Source of the DNA: Opitutales bacterium
Lineage (GTDB): Bacteria; Verrucomicrobiota; Verrucomicrobiia; Opitutales; UBA2987
Reading direction: 5' to 3'
Assembly (NCBI GenBank): GCA_021772555.1
Contig: JAJFLT010000027.1
Coordinates: 1 to 5,215, forward strand
DNA: 5,215 nt
Position 1 is the stretch's first letter; each line of letters opens with the position of its first letter. The position numbers were made by a program, and so were the translations under genes. The notes beneath the pieces are model-generated. The model was given only the letters and a program-made list of their open reading frames with translations. It did no database searches and was not told the DNA's origin. Of this stretch, positions 1 to 5,215 are shown one piece after another.

Positions 1-2
1 TT

Positions 3-401
3 TTGTTGGAAAACCTTTCCGGCTTTTTGCGTCACTATAAAAATCTTCCTGTCGACCTCGAAACTCATGCGGGAGCCATATTGGTCCAACCTTGGTCGAA
101 AACTGTGGAGGAGATGGAGGATTTTACGGGGAAGATAAAACCCCTTCAGGAATTATTGGATTCGCTTTTAAACTACGGCAGTTGCAAAGAATCGGGGTGG
201 CTCGATCAGCTTAAAGTAGAGGGCCCAATATTCGAAACGATTTTGGAAGACTTTCTCCGCGCAGCGGTTCAAACCGATGTTGGACTTATTTCGGAAATTG
301 TTTCCGATCAGTTGGTTCCATACGTGGAATCTCTTTTTGGGATTCTTGAGAAAACGGTTATGGTTGATCTTATGGAAAAGAGCGGGGGAGTAATCCGATG
401 A
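3..401 (+). CDS. Unrecognised helical protein, 5'-truncated, coupled to maf
   Basis: I do not recognise this protein with confidence. The frame is open to the left edge, so the TTG at position 3 is only the first start-like codon in the window and the true start probably lies upstream. The visible 132 residues are acidic and look almost wholly alpha-helical, with no signal peptide, membrane segment or catalytic motif. Amphipathic stretches occur at about residues 34-58, 75-89 and 95-125. The segment near residues 95-112 (DVGLISEIVSDQLVPYVE) has the feel of small helical proteins, such as DUF8042-like ones, in which a D..L..D.L...L.P pattern recurs; this is from memory and unverified. Its stop overlaps the start of the Maf gene by four bases, so the two products are probably made together. 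An adaptor or chaperone role in flagellin modification is a guess from context only. Confidence 0.75.
   Translation: MLENLSGFLRHYKNLPVDLETHAGAILVQPWSKTVEEMEDFTGKIKPLQELLDSLLNYGSCKESGWLDQLKVEGPIFETILEDFLRAAVQTDVGLISEIVSDQLVPYVESLFGILEKTVMVDLMEKSGGVIR
384..390 (+). promoter_or_regulatory. Ribosome binding site of the Maf gene inside the upstream gene
   Basis: GGGGGAG ends seven bases before the ATG at 398, which is a strong Shine-Dalgarno match at normal spacing. It lies within the last codons of the upstream gene. Together with the ATGA overlap at 398-401 it supports this start and suggests translational coupling. It is the only convincing Shine-Dalgarno sequence in the window. Confidence 0.75.
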
Positions 402-2245
402 AGCTGCTGGAAGCGAACGAGAGGATACTGCGGGTTCGTTTTCCCGAAGTTTTGCGCCGCATCCGCGATGCCGGGCAGGGGGAAGCGGAATTCGCTTTCG
501 AGGGTTCCGGCACCCGTCGGCATTTGGTTCTCAAAATGGGAGAGAAGGAATTGCACCCTTATGGGCGCGCTAACCCCCGCAGCCTATCTCAACGATGGGC
601 ATCACAGGTGGAATACAAGAAAAGCGCCTTCTATGCCGTGAGCGGTTTTGGGTTTGGTTGGCATTTGGAGGCTTTGCTGGAAAAACTGGATAAAGATAAT
701 TTTATTTTTGCGGGGGAGCGTAATCCCCTTATCCTTGGGGCCGCTTTGGCCAGCAGGGATTGTTCGACCCTTTTGAGCGACCATCGTCTGATTTTGGGAA
801 CTGGGGAGATGGGTGACAAATTTTTCGAACCGCTACGGGAGGTGCAATTTACCGATATTCGCCATACCATACCGTTGATATTTTCACCGTTGTTTTCTTT
901 GGACGAGAATTACTATGAAGGTTTTTTCACAGAATTTGCGCGCAATTTTGATTTTTGGCGCCGTTTATACCGATCCAATATCCGGGATTCCAGTTTGTGG
1001 CAAAGAACGACTTTGGAGAACCTTCCACTATTGCTCACCAGTCCCGATATTGGGGAAACTCGCAATTGGTTCTCCCATCTTCCTGTTGTGCTGATCGGAG
1101 CGGGTCCGTCTCTGGATGAATCCATCGAGTTTTTGCGAACCGTTCAAAACAGGGCCATTCTGGTATCCGTCAACTCTTCTTACCGAAAACTTGTCAATAA
1201 TGGGATTGTGCCCCATTTGACCATTGCCGCCGATCCCCGTGATGATACCGGCAAGGGTTATGCGGGTCTTTCGGTGAATGAAGTGACTTTGGTATGTCCA
1301 TTTTTTGTTTGCCCACAGGTGGTCCAAAAATTCGCCGGTCGAGTGTTTACCTGGACGGGCCATAATGCCTTGTCAAAACTGGTACGTCAAAGACTGGGCT
1401 ATGGTGAAGGCTCTATGATACTGGAACAGGGCACCGTCTCGGCCTGTATTGTAGATTTGGCAAAGCTGTGGGACTGCACCAAAATCTGTCTTGTAGGGCA
1501 GGATATGGCCCTGACACCGAAAGGACAAACCCATACCCTCGACTCCTTTTATGCAGATGAAAACCGGGTATTCGGAGAGCTTTCCTCATGCCGGTTTTTG
1601 CCCGGCAACACGATCGACAAAGTACCAGTGGACGAGCCGTTGTTTGTTTACTTGAAGACTTTTTGCCAGGTGGTGGAGAACTATCCATCCATAGATTTTA
1701 TCAATACCGCTCGATATGGCGCCCGCATTGCCAAGGCGCCTTACCTGGAATTCGAGGAGGCCGCCTCCTGGCTTGGCTATGGTGACAGCGGAGGTGTCCG
1801 GGAACGGCTTTCTACCAAATTCAAGCTTCCATTGAAGCCATCGCAGGCGGATCGTGAAATGAAGAAGGCGCTTAAACCGACACTACAATTTGCCCGCAAA
1901 GTGTTTCAATGGAGCCTGCAGGCTGCGCTCCACCTCGAACTGCTGCCTATGGAAGTGAAAGAGGCATCGGGCCGGAAACATGAGGCCATCCTGGAAGCAG
2001 ACCGCCAGGCATCCCGGATCAACGAATGGCTTGATAGTCATCCGTCCGATTATCAGATTCTTTTCGACGGGAAGACCAAGGCTGAGCTTTTCAGGTGCCG
2101 GGAAAAATCGAAAACACTTTCAGCTACCCACGAACATTGGGAAAGGGTTTTAAAAAACCGGGAGTATTATTGGGCCCTGGTCGAGGGCGCCAATTTCCTT
2201 ACACACCGGCTGGAGCCTTTTTTAAGCCGCCCATCCTGTAGTTGA
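398..2245 (+). CDS. maf: Maf/DUF115-family motility-associated glycosyltransferase
   Basis: This 615-residue protein is a probable cytoplasmic flagellin glycosyltransferase of the Maf (motility associated factor, DUF115/MptE-like) family. Members transfer nonulosonic acids such as pseudaminic or legionaminic acid from CMP-sugars to Ser/Thr of flagellin. A Rossmann-like N-terminal region includes YAVSGFGFGWHLEALL (residues 79-94), matching the usual glycine-rich segment followed by a helix. The DUF115 core follows, with the hallmark GAGPSLD at 234-240, VNSSYRKLVNNGIVPHLTI at 258-276 with DP at 279-280, and EQGTVSACIVDLAKLWDC (343-360) leading into LVGQDMAL (365-372), which corresponds to the family GQDLA motif. 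The C-terminal part, about 480-610, is helical and less conserved. No signal peptide or membrane segment is seen. Length is typical for the family. The start is fixed by the ribosome site at 384-390 and the ATGA overlap. Its position directly before fliD agrees with flagellin modification. The exact sugar and acceptor cannot be read from the sequence. Confidence 0.88.
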   Translation: MKLLEANERILRVRFPEVLRRIRDAGQGEAEFAFEGSGTRRHLVLKMGEKELHPYGRANPRSLSQRWASQVEYKKSAFYAVSGFGFGWHLEALLEKLDKDNFIFAGERNPLILGAALASRDCSTLLSDHRLILGTGEMGDKFFEPLREVQFTDIRHTIPLIFSPLFSLDENYYEGFFTEFARNFDFWRRLYRSNIRDSSLWQRTTLENLPLLLTSPDIGETRNWFSHLPVVLIGAGPSLDESIEFLRTVQNRAILVSVNSSYRKLVNNGIVPHLTIAADPRDDTGKGYAGLSVNEVTLVCPFFVCPQVVQKFAGRVFTWTGHNALSKLVRQRLGYGEGSMILEQGTVSACIVDLAKLWDCTKICLVGQDMALTPKGQTHTLDSFYADENRVFGELSSCRFLPGNTIDKVPVDEPLFVYLKTFCQVVENYPSIDFINTARYGARIAKAPYLEFEEAASWLGYGDSGGVRERLSTKFKLPLKPSQADREMKKALKPTLQFARKVFQWSLQAALHLELLPMEVKEASGRKHEAILEADRQASRINEWLDSHPSDYQILFDGKTKAELFRCREKSKTLSATHEHWERVLKNREYYWALVEGANFLTHRLEPFLSRPSCS

Positions 2246-2247
2246 TT

Positions 2248-2274
2248 TAAAGAATGCCTTCCTTCCGCCGATAT
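2248..2274 (+). promoter_or_regulatory. Sigma-28 (FliA) promoter of fliD
   Basis: The -35 element TAAAGAAT (2248-2255) matches 6 of 8 bases of the FliA consensus TAAAGTTT. The -10 element GCCGATAT (2267-2274) matches 7 of 8 bases of GCCGATAA. The spacer is exactly 11 bases, as in the enterobacterial consensus. Transcription would begin near 2280-2282, giving fliD a leader of about 28 bases. It begins three bases after the stop of the Maf gene, in the only intergenic gap before fliD. A late-class promoter ahead of a filament-cap gene makes biological sense. It is inferred from consensus matching only. Confidence 0.72.
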
Positions 2275-2308
2275 CGGGTAGGTATCATTAGAAACTCTTC
2301 TCAATGTC

Positions 2309-4027
2309 ATGGAATCAATTCAATTAAGCGGTCTGATATCAGGTTTCGATTCAAAGTCGGTGGTCGATCAGCTTATCCAGTTGGAGCGGACGCCGCAGAA
2401 TCGGCTGCGGGTGGAGAAGAACGATGTTTCCAAAGAGGTGACGGCTCTGGAGACTTTAGAAAGCCGACTCAAGGCTCTCGCGGACGCGTCTGAGGACTTA
2501 CAGGAGAGCGATCTTTATTTTGGGCGCACCGCTGTTTTGGGCGATCCTGAATCGACCATCTTAACCGCTTCGGCAGATTCCAAAACCCAGGTCGGCGATT
2601 ACGAGTTTGTGATCACACAATTAGCCACCCAAACGCTTCGCGAGGGATCGGCCGATGTGGCCGCGGCCATTAATTCTACGTCGGATGTGAGTGGGGTGAC
2701 CGTTTCTGCAATGAACCTGACGACGGCCATTACGGATGGATTTTTTACCATCGACGGAGCCCAGGTGACGGTGGCTGGCACCGATTCGCTGCAAGATGTA
2801 TTCGATGCAATCTCGACGGCCACGAGCGGCGCCGTCACGGCCACCTACGATCCCGTGCAGGATGAGATCGCGCTCAGCAGCGCCTCTGAAATCGTCTTGG
2901 GCAGCCCTAATGATACGAGCAATTTCCTTCTTTCGACCAAGCTGTTCAGCAATGGCACGGGCAGTGTGAGCAGCGCCTCCAGTCTGGGCACCATCAAACT
3001 GGATTCGACCATTGCCAATGCCGGCCTGGATGCCTCGATTACCAATGTGGATGCCAATGGCGATGGCGTTTTTTCGATTAATGGGGAGGAAATTTCTTTT
3101 AACGTCAATGATGACAGTGTGCGTAATATCATCGAGCGGATCAGCGTTTCCACCGCGGATGTCTCACTTTCCTACGATTCGGTCGGTGACAAGTTTACTT
3201 TAACCAATAAGGATACGGGCAGCTTTGGGCTATCCGTCAGCGAGACCGCTGGAGGTTTTCTGGCGGCTCTTGGCCTGACGACCTCTGCCACCGTAACATT
3301 GGGCGAAAACGCAAATTTCACGGTAAATGGTGGTGGCCTCATCATCAGCAACAGCAATGAATTCGATGACAATGTCCATGGGATTACGGGCCTGACCGCA
3401 ACGGCCAAAGAACTTGGCACGGAAACGACCACGGTATCGGCCGAAAACGGCTCGGTTCGAACCAAAGTGGACGCATTTATTGAAAAATATAATTTTTTGC
3501 AGGCATACATTAAAAACAATACCGCAATCACCGTAAAAGCCGATGAGGTAACCACCAAAGTGTTCAGTGACAACCGGGAGGTGACTTCGCTGGGTCGTGA
3601 TTTGCGGGCTGAGGTTTTTGCCTCAGTGCCCAGCCTGACCGGAACGGTTAAACGGCTGCAAGACATGGGCATCAATTTTAAAACGGATTCCGATGAATTG
3701 GAAATTGACGATGAGGACGCGTTTGAGGATGCCCTGAAGGACAATCCCGATGCCGTGGCCACGTTGTTCACAGACACAAACGATGGAATCGCCAACAGCC
3801 TGGAGGCGTTCATCGACGGTTATGTGGCCAGCAATGGCATCCTCGATACGCAAAAAGATATTCTCAACGACAGGACGAGAAAACTGGACGATCAGATCTT
3901 GGCCATGGAAAGGACCATAGAGTTCAAGCGCCAGGTGCTCGAGGGTAGCTTTTTACGTATGGAATTGGCCCAGGCCAAGATCCAGCAGCAACTTCAAGCC
4001 CTCAACAACTCATTCCAGTCGGTTTAG
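2309..4027 (+). CDS. fliD: Flagellar filament cap protein FliD (HAP2)
   Basis: FliD is exported by the flagellar type III system and forms the oligomeric cap at the filament tip, where it promotes flagellin folding and insertion. The 572-residue protein begins with the classic FliD_N signature (IQLSGLISGFDSKSVVDQLI, residues 4-23), followed by a heptad-rich helix to about residue 65. Two Flagellin_IN-like units lie at about 146-191 and 255-304. FliD_C runs from about 335 to the end, including KVDAFIEKYNFL (386-397), RLQDMGINF (449-457) and the SDELEIDDEDAFEDAL stretch (461-476). A terminal coiled coil spans about 515-567. There is no cysteine, as is common in exported axial proteins. The start is secure: an in-frame TAG lies at 2279-2281 with no ATG, GTG or TTG between it and 2309. 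No clear Shine-Dalgarno sequence precedes it. A sigma-28 promoter lies just upstream. No fliS follows within the window. Confidence 0.95.
   Translation: MESIQLSGLISGFDSKSVVDQLIQLERTPQNRLRVEKNDVSKEVTALETLESRLKALADASEDLQESDLYFGRTAVLGDPESTILTASADSKTQVGDYEFVITQLATQTLREGSADVAAAINSTSDVSGVTVSAMNLTTAITDGFFTIDGAQVTVAGTDSLQDVFDAISTATSGAVTATYDPVQDEIALSSASEIVLGSPNDTSNFLLSTKLFSNGTGSVSSASSLGTIKLDSTIANAGLDASITNVDANGDGVFSINGEEISFNVNDDSVRNIIERISVSTADVSLSYDSVGDKFTLTNKDTGSFGLSVSETAGGFLAALGLTTSATVTLGENANFTVNGGGLIISNSNEFDDNVHGITGLTATAKELGTETTTVSAENGSVRTKVDAFIEKYNFLQAYIKNNTAITVKADEVTTKVFSDNREVTSLGRDLRAEVFASVPSLTGTVKRLQDMGINFKTDSDELEIDDEDAFEDALKDNPDAVATLFTDTNDGIANSLEAFIDGYVASNGILDTQKDILNDRTRKLDDQILAMERTIEFKRQVLEGSFLRMELAQAKIQQQLQALNNSFQSV
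2744..3220 (+). other. Two diverged Flagellin_IN-like repeats within fliD
   Basis: Residues 146-191 and 255-304 of FliD align as two copies of one unit. Each opens with F-[TS]-I-[DN]-G, has a hydrophobic-polar strand, then a helix (SLQDVFDAIS and SVRNIIERIS), then a strand, a DPVQD/DSVGD turn and a final strand (EIALS and KFTLT). This is the pattern of the Flagellin_IN motif seen in FliD, FlgK and flagellins, and these units probably form the surface-exposed domains of the cap. The repeat is evident at protein level only. Confidence 0.6.
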
Positions 4028-4065
4028 GTTAAACTTCGCCGAGAATTGGCAAATCCGGGCAACTC

Positions 4066-4800
4066 ATGGGCAAGACTTCGATCGTGAAAAAGAAATCCGG
4101 CCGTGGGAATAATAAGAAAAGGCATTTTGGTAGGCTGTTTCGAATCACATTATTGGCATGTGGGTTTCTCGGCTTGATGCTCCCGACCGGTTGTCGCACC
4201 GGTTCCAGTAACATTTCCAAAGTGGAGGAATTTTTTACGCCTGCACATCGCCCTCAGAATTATTCTGCGGCCGACAGTATGCCGGAAAACATTCACCGTG
4301 TTGTGGTTCTGCCAATATTTTTCGAGGCCTATGAAGGGGATTTTTTGGAAGCCATGGGTCATGAATTTGTGGCCGCTCTCAACCGCGCATCGAAGTTCGA
4401 AGTAGTCGTTGTGTCGAGGGAGCAGTTGCTCGAATTGCTGGGCAAACCCCAAGTGGCATCCGTTGAATTATTGCCCACCGAGCTTTTTGATTTCATCAAA
4501 CTCAATCACTCCGCCGATGCCGTGCTTTTCACCGATTTAACCCACTACGAGCCGTACCGGCCCATCGCCCTCGGAATCCGTAGCAAGCTGGTTGGTTTTG
4601 AGAATAAGAATATCCTTTGGGCCTTCGACCATGTATTCAATTCCAGCCACCCGGCGGTGTCGCTTTCCGCCCGCAGGTATCAGAACAACACCGACTTGAG
4701 CACTCAGCCATTGCAAACGCCCGAGACTATTTTGAGAAGCCCCCGGCAATTTTCCAGGTATGTTGCGGCAGAGGTATTTAGCACGCTTCCTGGACGGTAA
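4066..4800 (+). CDS. Probable CsgG/TolB-fold lipoprotein in flagellar locus
   Basis: A 244-residue protein with a basic N-terminus (K/R-rich, residues 3-26), a hydrophobic segment (RITLLACGFLGLMLPTGC) and a candidate lipidated Cys43. The lipobox is imperfect: Pro40 is at -3 and Leu39 at -4. The mature part resembles the small alpha/beta domain of CsgG, TolB N-terminal and LpoB-like envelope lipoproteins: strand HRVVVLPIF (77-85), helix 93-107, strand and helix FEVVVVSREQLLELLG (111-126), ADAVLFTDLTHYEPYRP (150-166), then a strand pair ending NILWAFDHVF (182-191). This assignment rests on pattern recall, so the family is tentative. The gene starts 38 bases after fliD. An in-frame TAA at 4030-4032 leaves ATG 4066 as the first normal start, and GTG 4084 is an alternative that would shorten the unusually long basic region. 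Co-transcription with fliD is likely. It could be an outer-membrane factor of the motor, or an unrelated envelope protein. Confidence 0.8.
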   Translation: MGKTSIVKKKSGRGNNKKRHFGRLFRITLLACGFLGLMLPTGCRTGSSNISKVEEFFTPAHRPQNYSAADSMPENIHRVVVLPIFFEAYEGDFLEAMGHEFVAALNRASKFEVVVVSREQLLELLGKPQVASVELLPTELFDFIKLNHSADAVLFTDLTHYEPYRPIALGIRSKLVGFENKNILWAFDHVFNSSHPAVSLSARRYQNNTDLSTQPLQTPETILRSPRQFSRYVAAEVFSTLPGR

Positions 4801-4808
4801 TTTTTTGT

Positions 4809-4835
4809 TTCAGTTTATGCGATTTCTTTCGATAT
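4809..4835 (+). promoter_or_regulatory. Candidate sigma-28 promoter of the FlgM-like gene
   Basis: TTCAGTTT (4809-4816) matches 6 of 8 bases of the FliA -35 consensus. TTCGATAT (4828-4835) matches 5 of 8 bases of the -10 consensus and shares CGATAT with the fliD promoter. The spacer is again 11 bases. The start of transcription would be near 4841-4843, about 50 bases before the ATG. The match is weaker than at fliD, but the spacing and position in the only sizeable gap argue for it. An alternative is a sigma-70-like -10 hexamer TAAAAT at 4881-4886, which lacks a good -35. Confidence 0.4.
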
Positions 4836-4892
4836 ACCATAAGGAGCGAAACCAGTCTGAATCATAAAAAGAAAGCATCCTAAAATAGTTAT

Positions 4893-5198
4893 ATGAACAT
4901 CAATCCGGTTAATTCACCGCCTACAGCACCATTTCTTCATGCAGGAATTGAAAAGAAAGGTGAATCTACAAAACCAAGCCCTGTGGAGGATACTCGACAG
5001 GCTGACGCGGCATTGTCCAAACGACAGGATTTGCTGCAAAAACTCGATTCCCTGCCAGAGATCCGCCCTGAAGCCTTAGAGCGGGGCCGAAAATTTCTGG
5101 ATTCGAAAAACAATGAACAATCTGTCGCCATTGATGCACTGGCTCACAAGTTGGCCTCTTCATCGATCTCTCAGAGATTAGCGGAACGTGATTTTTAA
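4893..5198 (+). CDS. Small FlgM-like protein (putative anti-sigma-28 factor)
   Basis: This is a 101-residue hydrophilic protein without a signal peptide or membrane segment. The N-terminal 40 residues are rich in Pro, Ser, Thr and charged residues and look disordered. The C-terminal half is helical. The stretch LPEIRPEALERGRKFLDS (54-71), followed by IDALAHKL (80-87), resembles the C-terminal sigma-28-binding region of FlgM, whose pattern is a (V/I)R.EKV..L...I..G.Y followed by (V/I)...(I/L)A.KL. The typical FlgM length is about 90-105 residues. FlgM holds FliA inactive until it is exported through the finished hook-basal body. Against this, the usual G-[ST]-Y is replaced by SKNNEQ, so the call is tentative. 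An in-frame TAA at 4881-4883 and the absence of other start codons fix ATG 4893. No Shine-Dalgarno sequence sits at normal spacing; AAGGAG at 4841-4846 is about 46 bases too far upstream. A sigma-28-like element lies upstream. Confidence 0.7.
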   Translation: MNINPVNSPPTAPFLHAGIEKKGESTKPSPVEDTRQADAALSKRQDLLQKLDSLPEIRPEALERGRKFLDSKNNEQSVAIDALAHKLASSSISQRLAERDF

Positions 5199-5199
5199 A

Positions 5200-5212
5200 C
5201 CTCAACTTGAGG
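5200..5212. repeat. Short inverted repeat after the FlgM-like gene
   Basis: CCTCAACTTGAGG is a perfect inverted repeat about one central base, beginning two bases after the stop codon. As RNA it could form a 4-bp stem with a 5-base loop. It might be the core of an intrinsic terminator whose T-run lies beyond the window edge, but nothing downstream is visible. Confidence 0.3.
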
Positions 5213-5215
5213 CCC

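Noticed and set aside
1028..1363. Minus-strand open frames within the Maf gene
   Set aside because: They sit opposite the conserved DUF115 core, whose frame is plainly coding. No motif or start signal supports them.
3172..3813. Long minus-strand open frame of 213 codons inside fliD
   Set aside because: It lies wholly opposite fliD, and its Ser/Val/Ala-rich low-complexity composition is what the complement of this coding sequence would give. It has no recognisable domain or ribosome site.
4038..4045. GCCGAGAA, 7 of 8 match to the sigma-28 -10 element, just before the lipoprotein gene
   Set aside because: The mismatch hits the important T of GATA, and the best -35 match at 11 or 12 bases upstream is only 3-4 of 8 and overlaps the end of fliD. 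Co-transcription with fliD explains expression more simply.
4046..4060. TTGGC...GGGC as a sigma-54 promoter before the lipoprotein gene
   Set aside because: The GG and GC dinucleotides are 9 bases apart, not the required 10, and the flanking consensus is poor.
4800..4806. T-run after the lipoprotein stop as an intrinsic terminator
   Set aside because: The bases before the T-run do not form a convincing GC-rich hairpin.
4881..4886. TAAAAT as a sigma-70 -10 hexamer giving a leaderless mRNA starting near ATG 4893
   Set aside because: The 5 of 6 match is common in A/T-rich DNA and no -35 is seen at 16-18 bases. The sigma-28-like element upstream is better supported.

Overview
The window is a flagellar locus from a motile bacterium. 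All five supported genes lie on the + strand. In order they are: the 3' end of an unrecognised helical protein gene, a Maf/DUF115-family flagellin glycosyltransferase gene, fliD (the filament cap, also called HAP2), a gene for a probable CsgG/TolB-fold lipoprotein, and a small gene whose product resembles the anti-sigma factor FlgM. Base composition is moderate, with G+C near half by eye. The lipoprotein implies an outer membrane, so a Gram-negative (diderm) host is likely. Weak Shine-Dalgarno sequences and the lipoprotein next to fliD would fit a PVC-group lineage such as Verrucomicrobia or Lentisphaerae. That placement is only an impression, and I cannot fix the taxon from this sequence.

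Layout: positions 3-401 hold the C-terminal part of the first protein, whose frame is open at the left edge. It overlaps the Maf gene (398-2245) by an ATGA, and a good Shine-Dalgarno sequence sits inside its end, so the two are very likely translationally coupled. The 63-base gap before fliD holds a strong match to a sigma-28 (FliA) promoter, TAAAGAAT-N11-GCCGATAT at 2248-2274. fliD (2309-4027) is full length, with recognisable N- and C-terminal FliD domains. The lipoprotein gene (4066-4800) follows after 38 bases and probably shares the fliD transcript. The 92-base gap at 4801-4892 contains a second, weaker sigma-28-like element with the same 11-base spacing, upstream of the FlgM-like gene (4893-5198). 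A short inverted repeat at the right edge may be the start of a terminator.

How the genes fit together (inference): the Maf enzyme would add nonulosonic acid sugars to flagellin, FliD caps the filament on which flagellin polymerises, and the FlgM-like protein would restrain the sigma factor that reads the late promoters seen here. The lipoprotein may serve an outer-membrane part of the motor, or it may be unrelated. I saw no RNA genes, mobile elements, CRISPR arrays or broken genes. The parts with least precedent are the unrecognised first gene and the lipoprotein, which occupies the position where fliS is often found.
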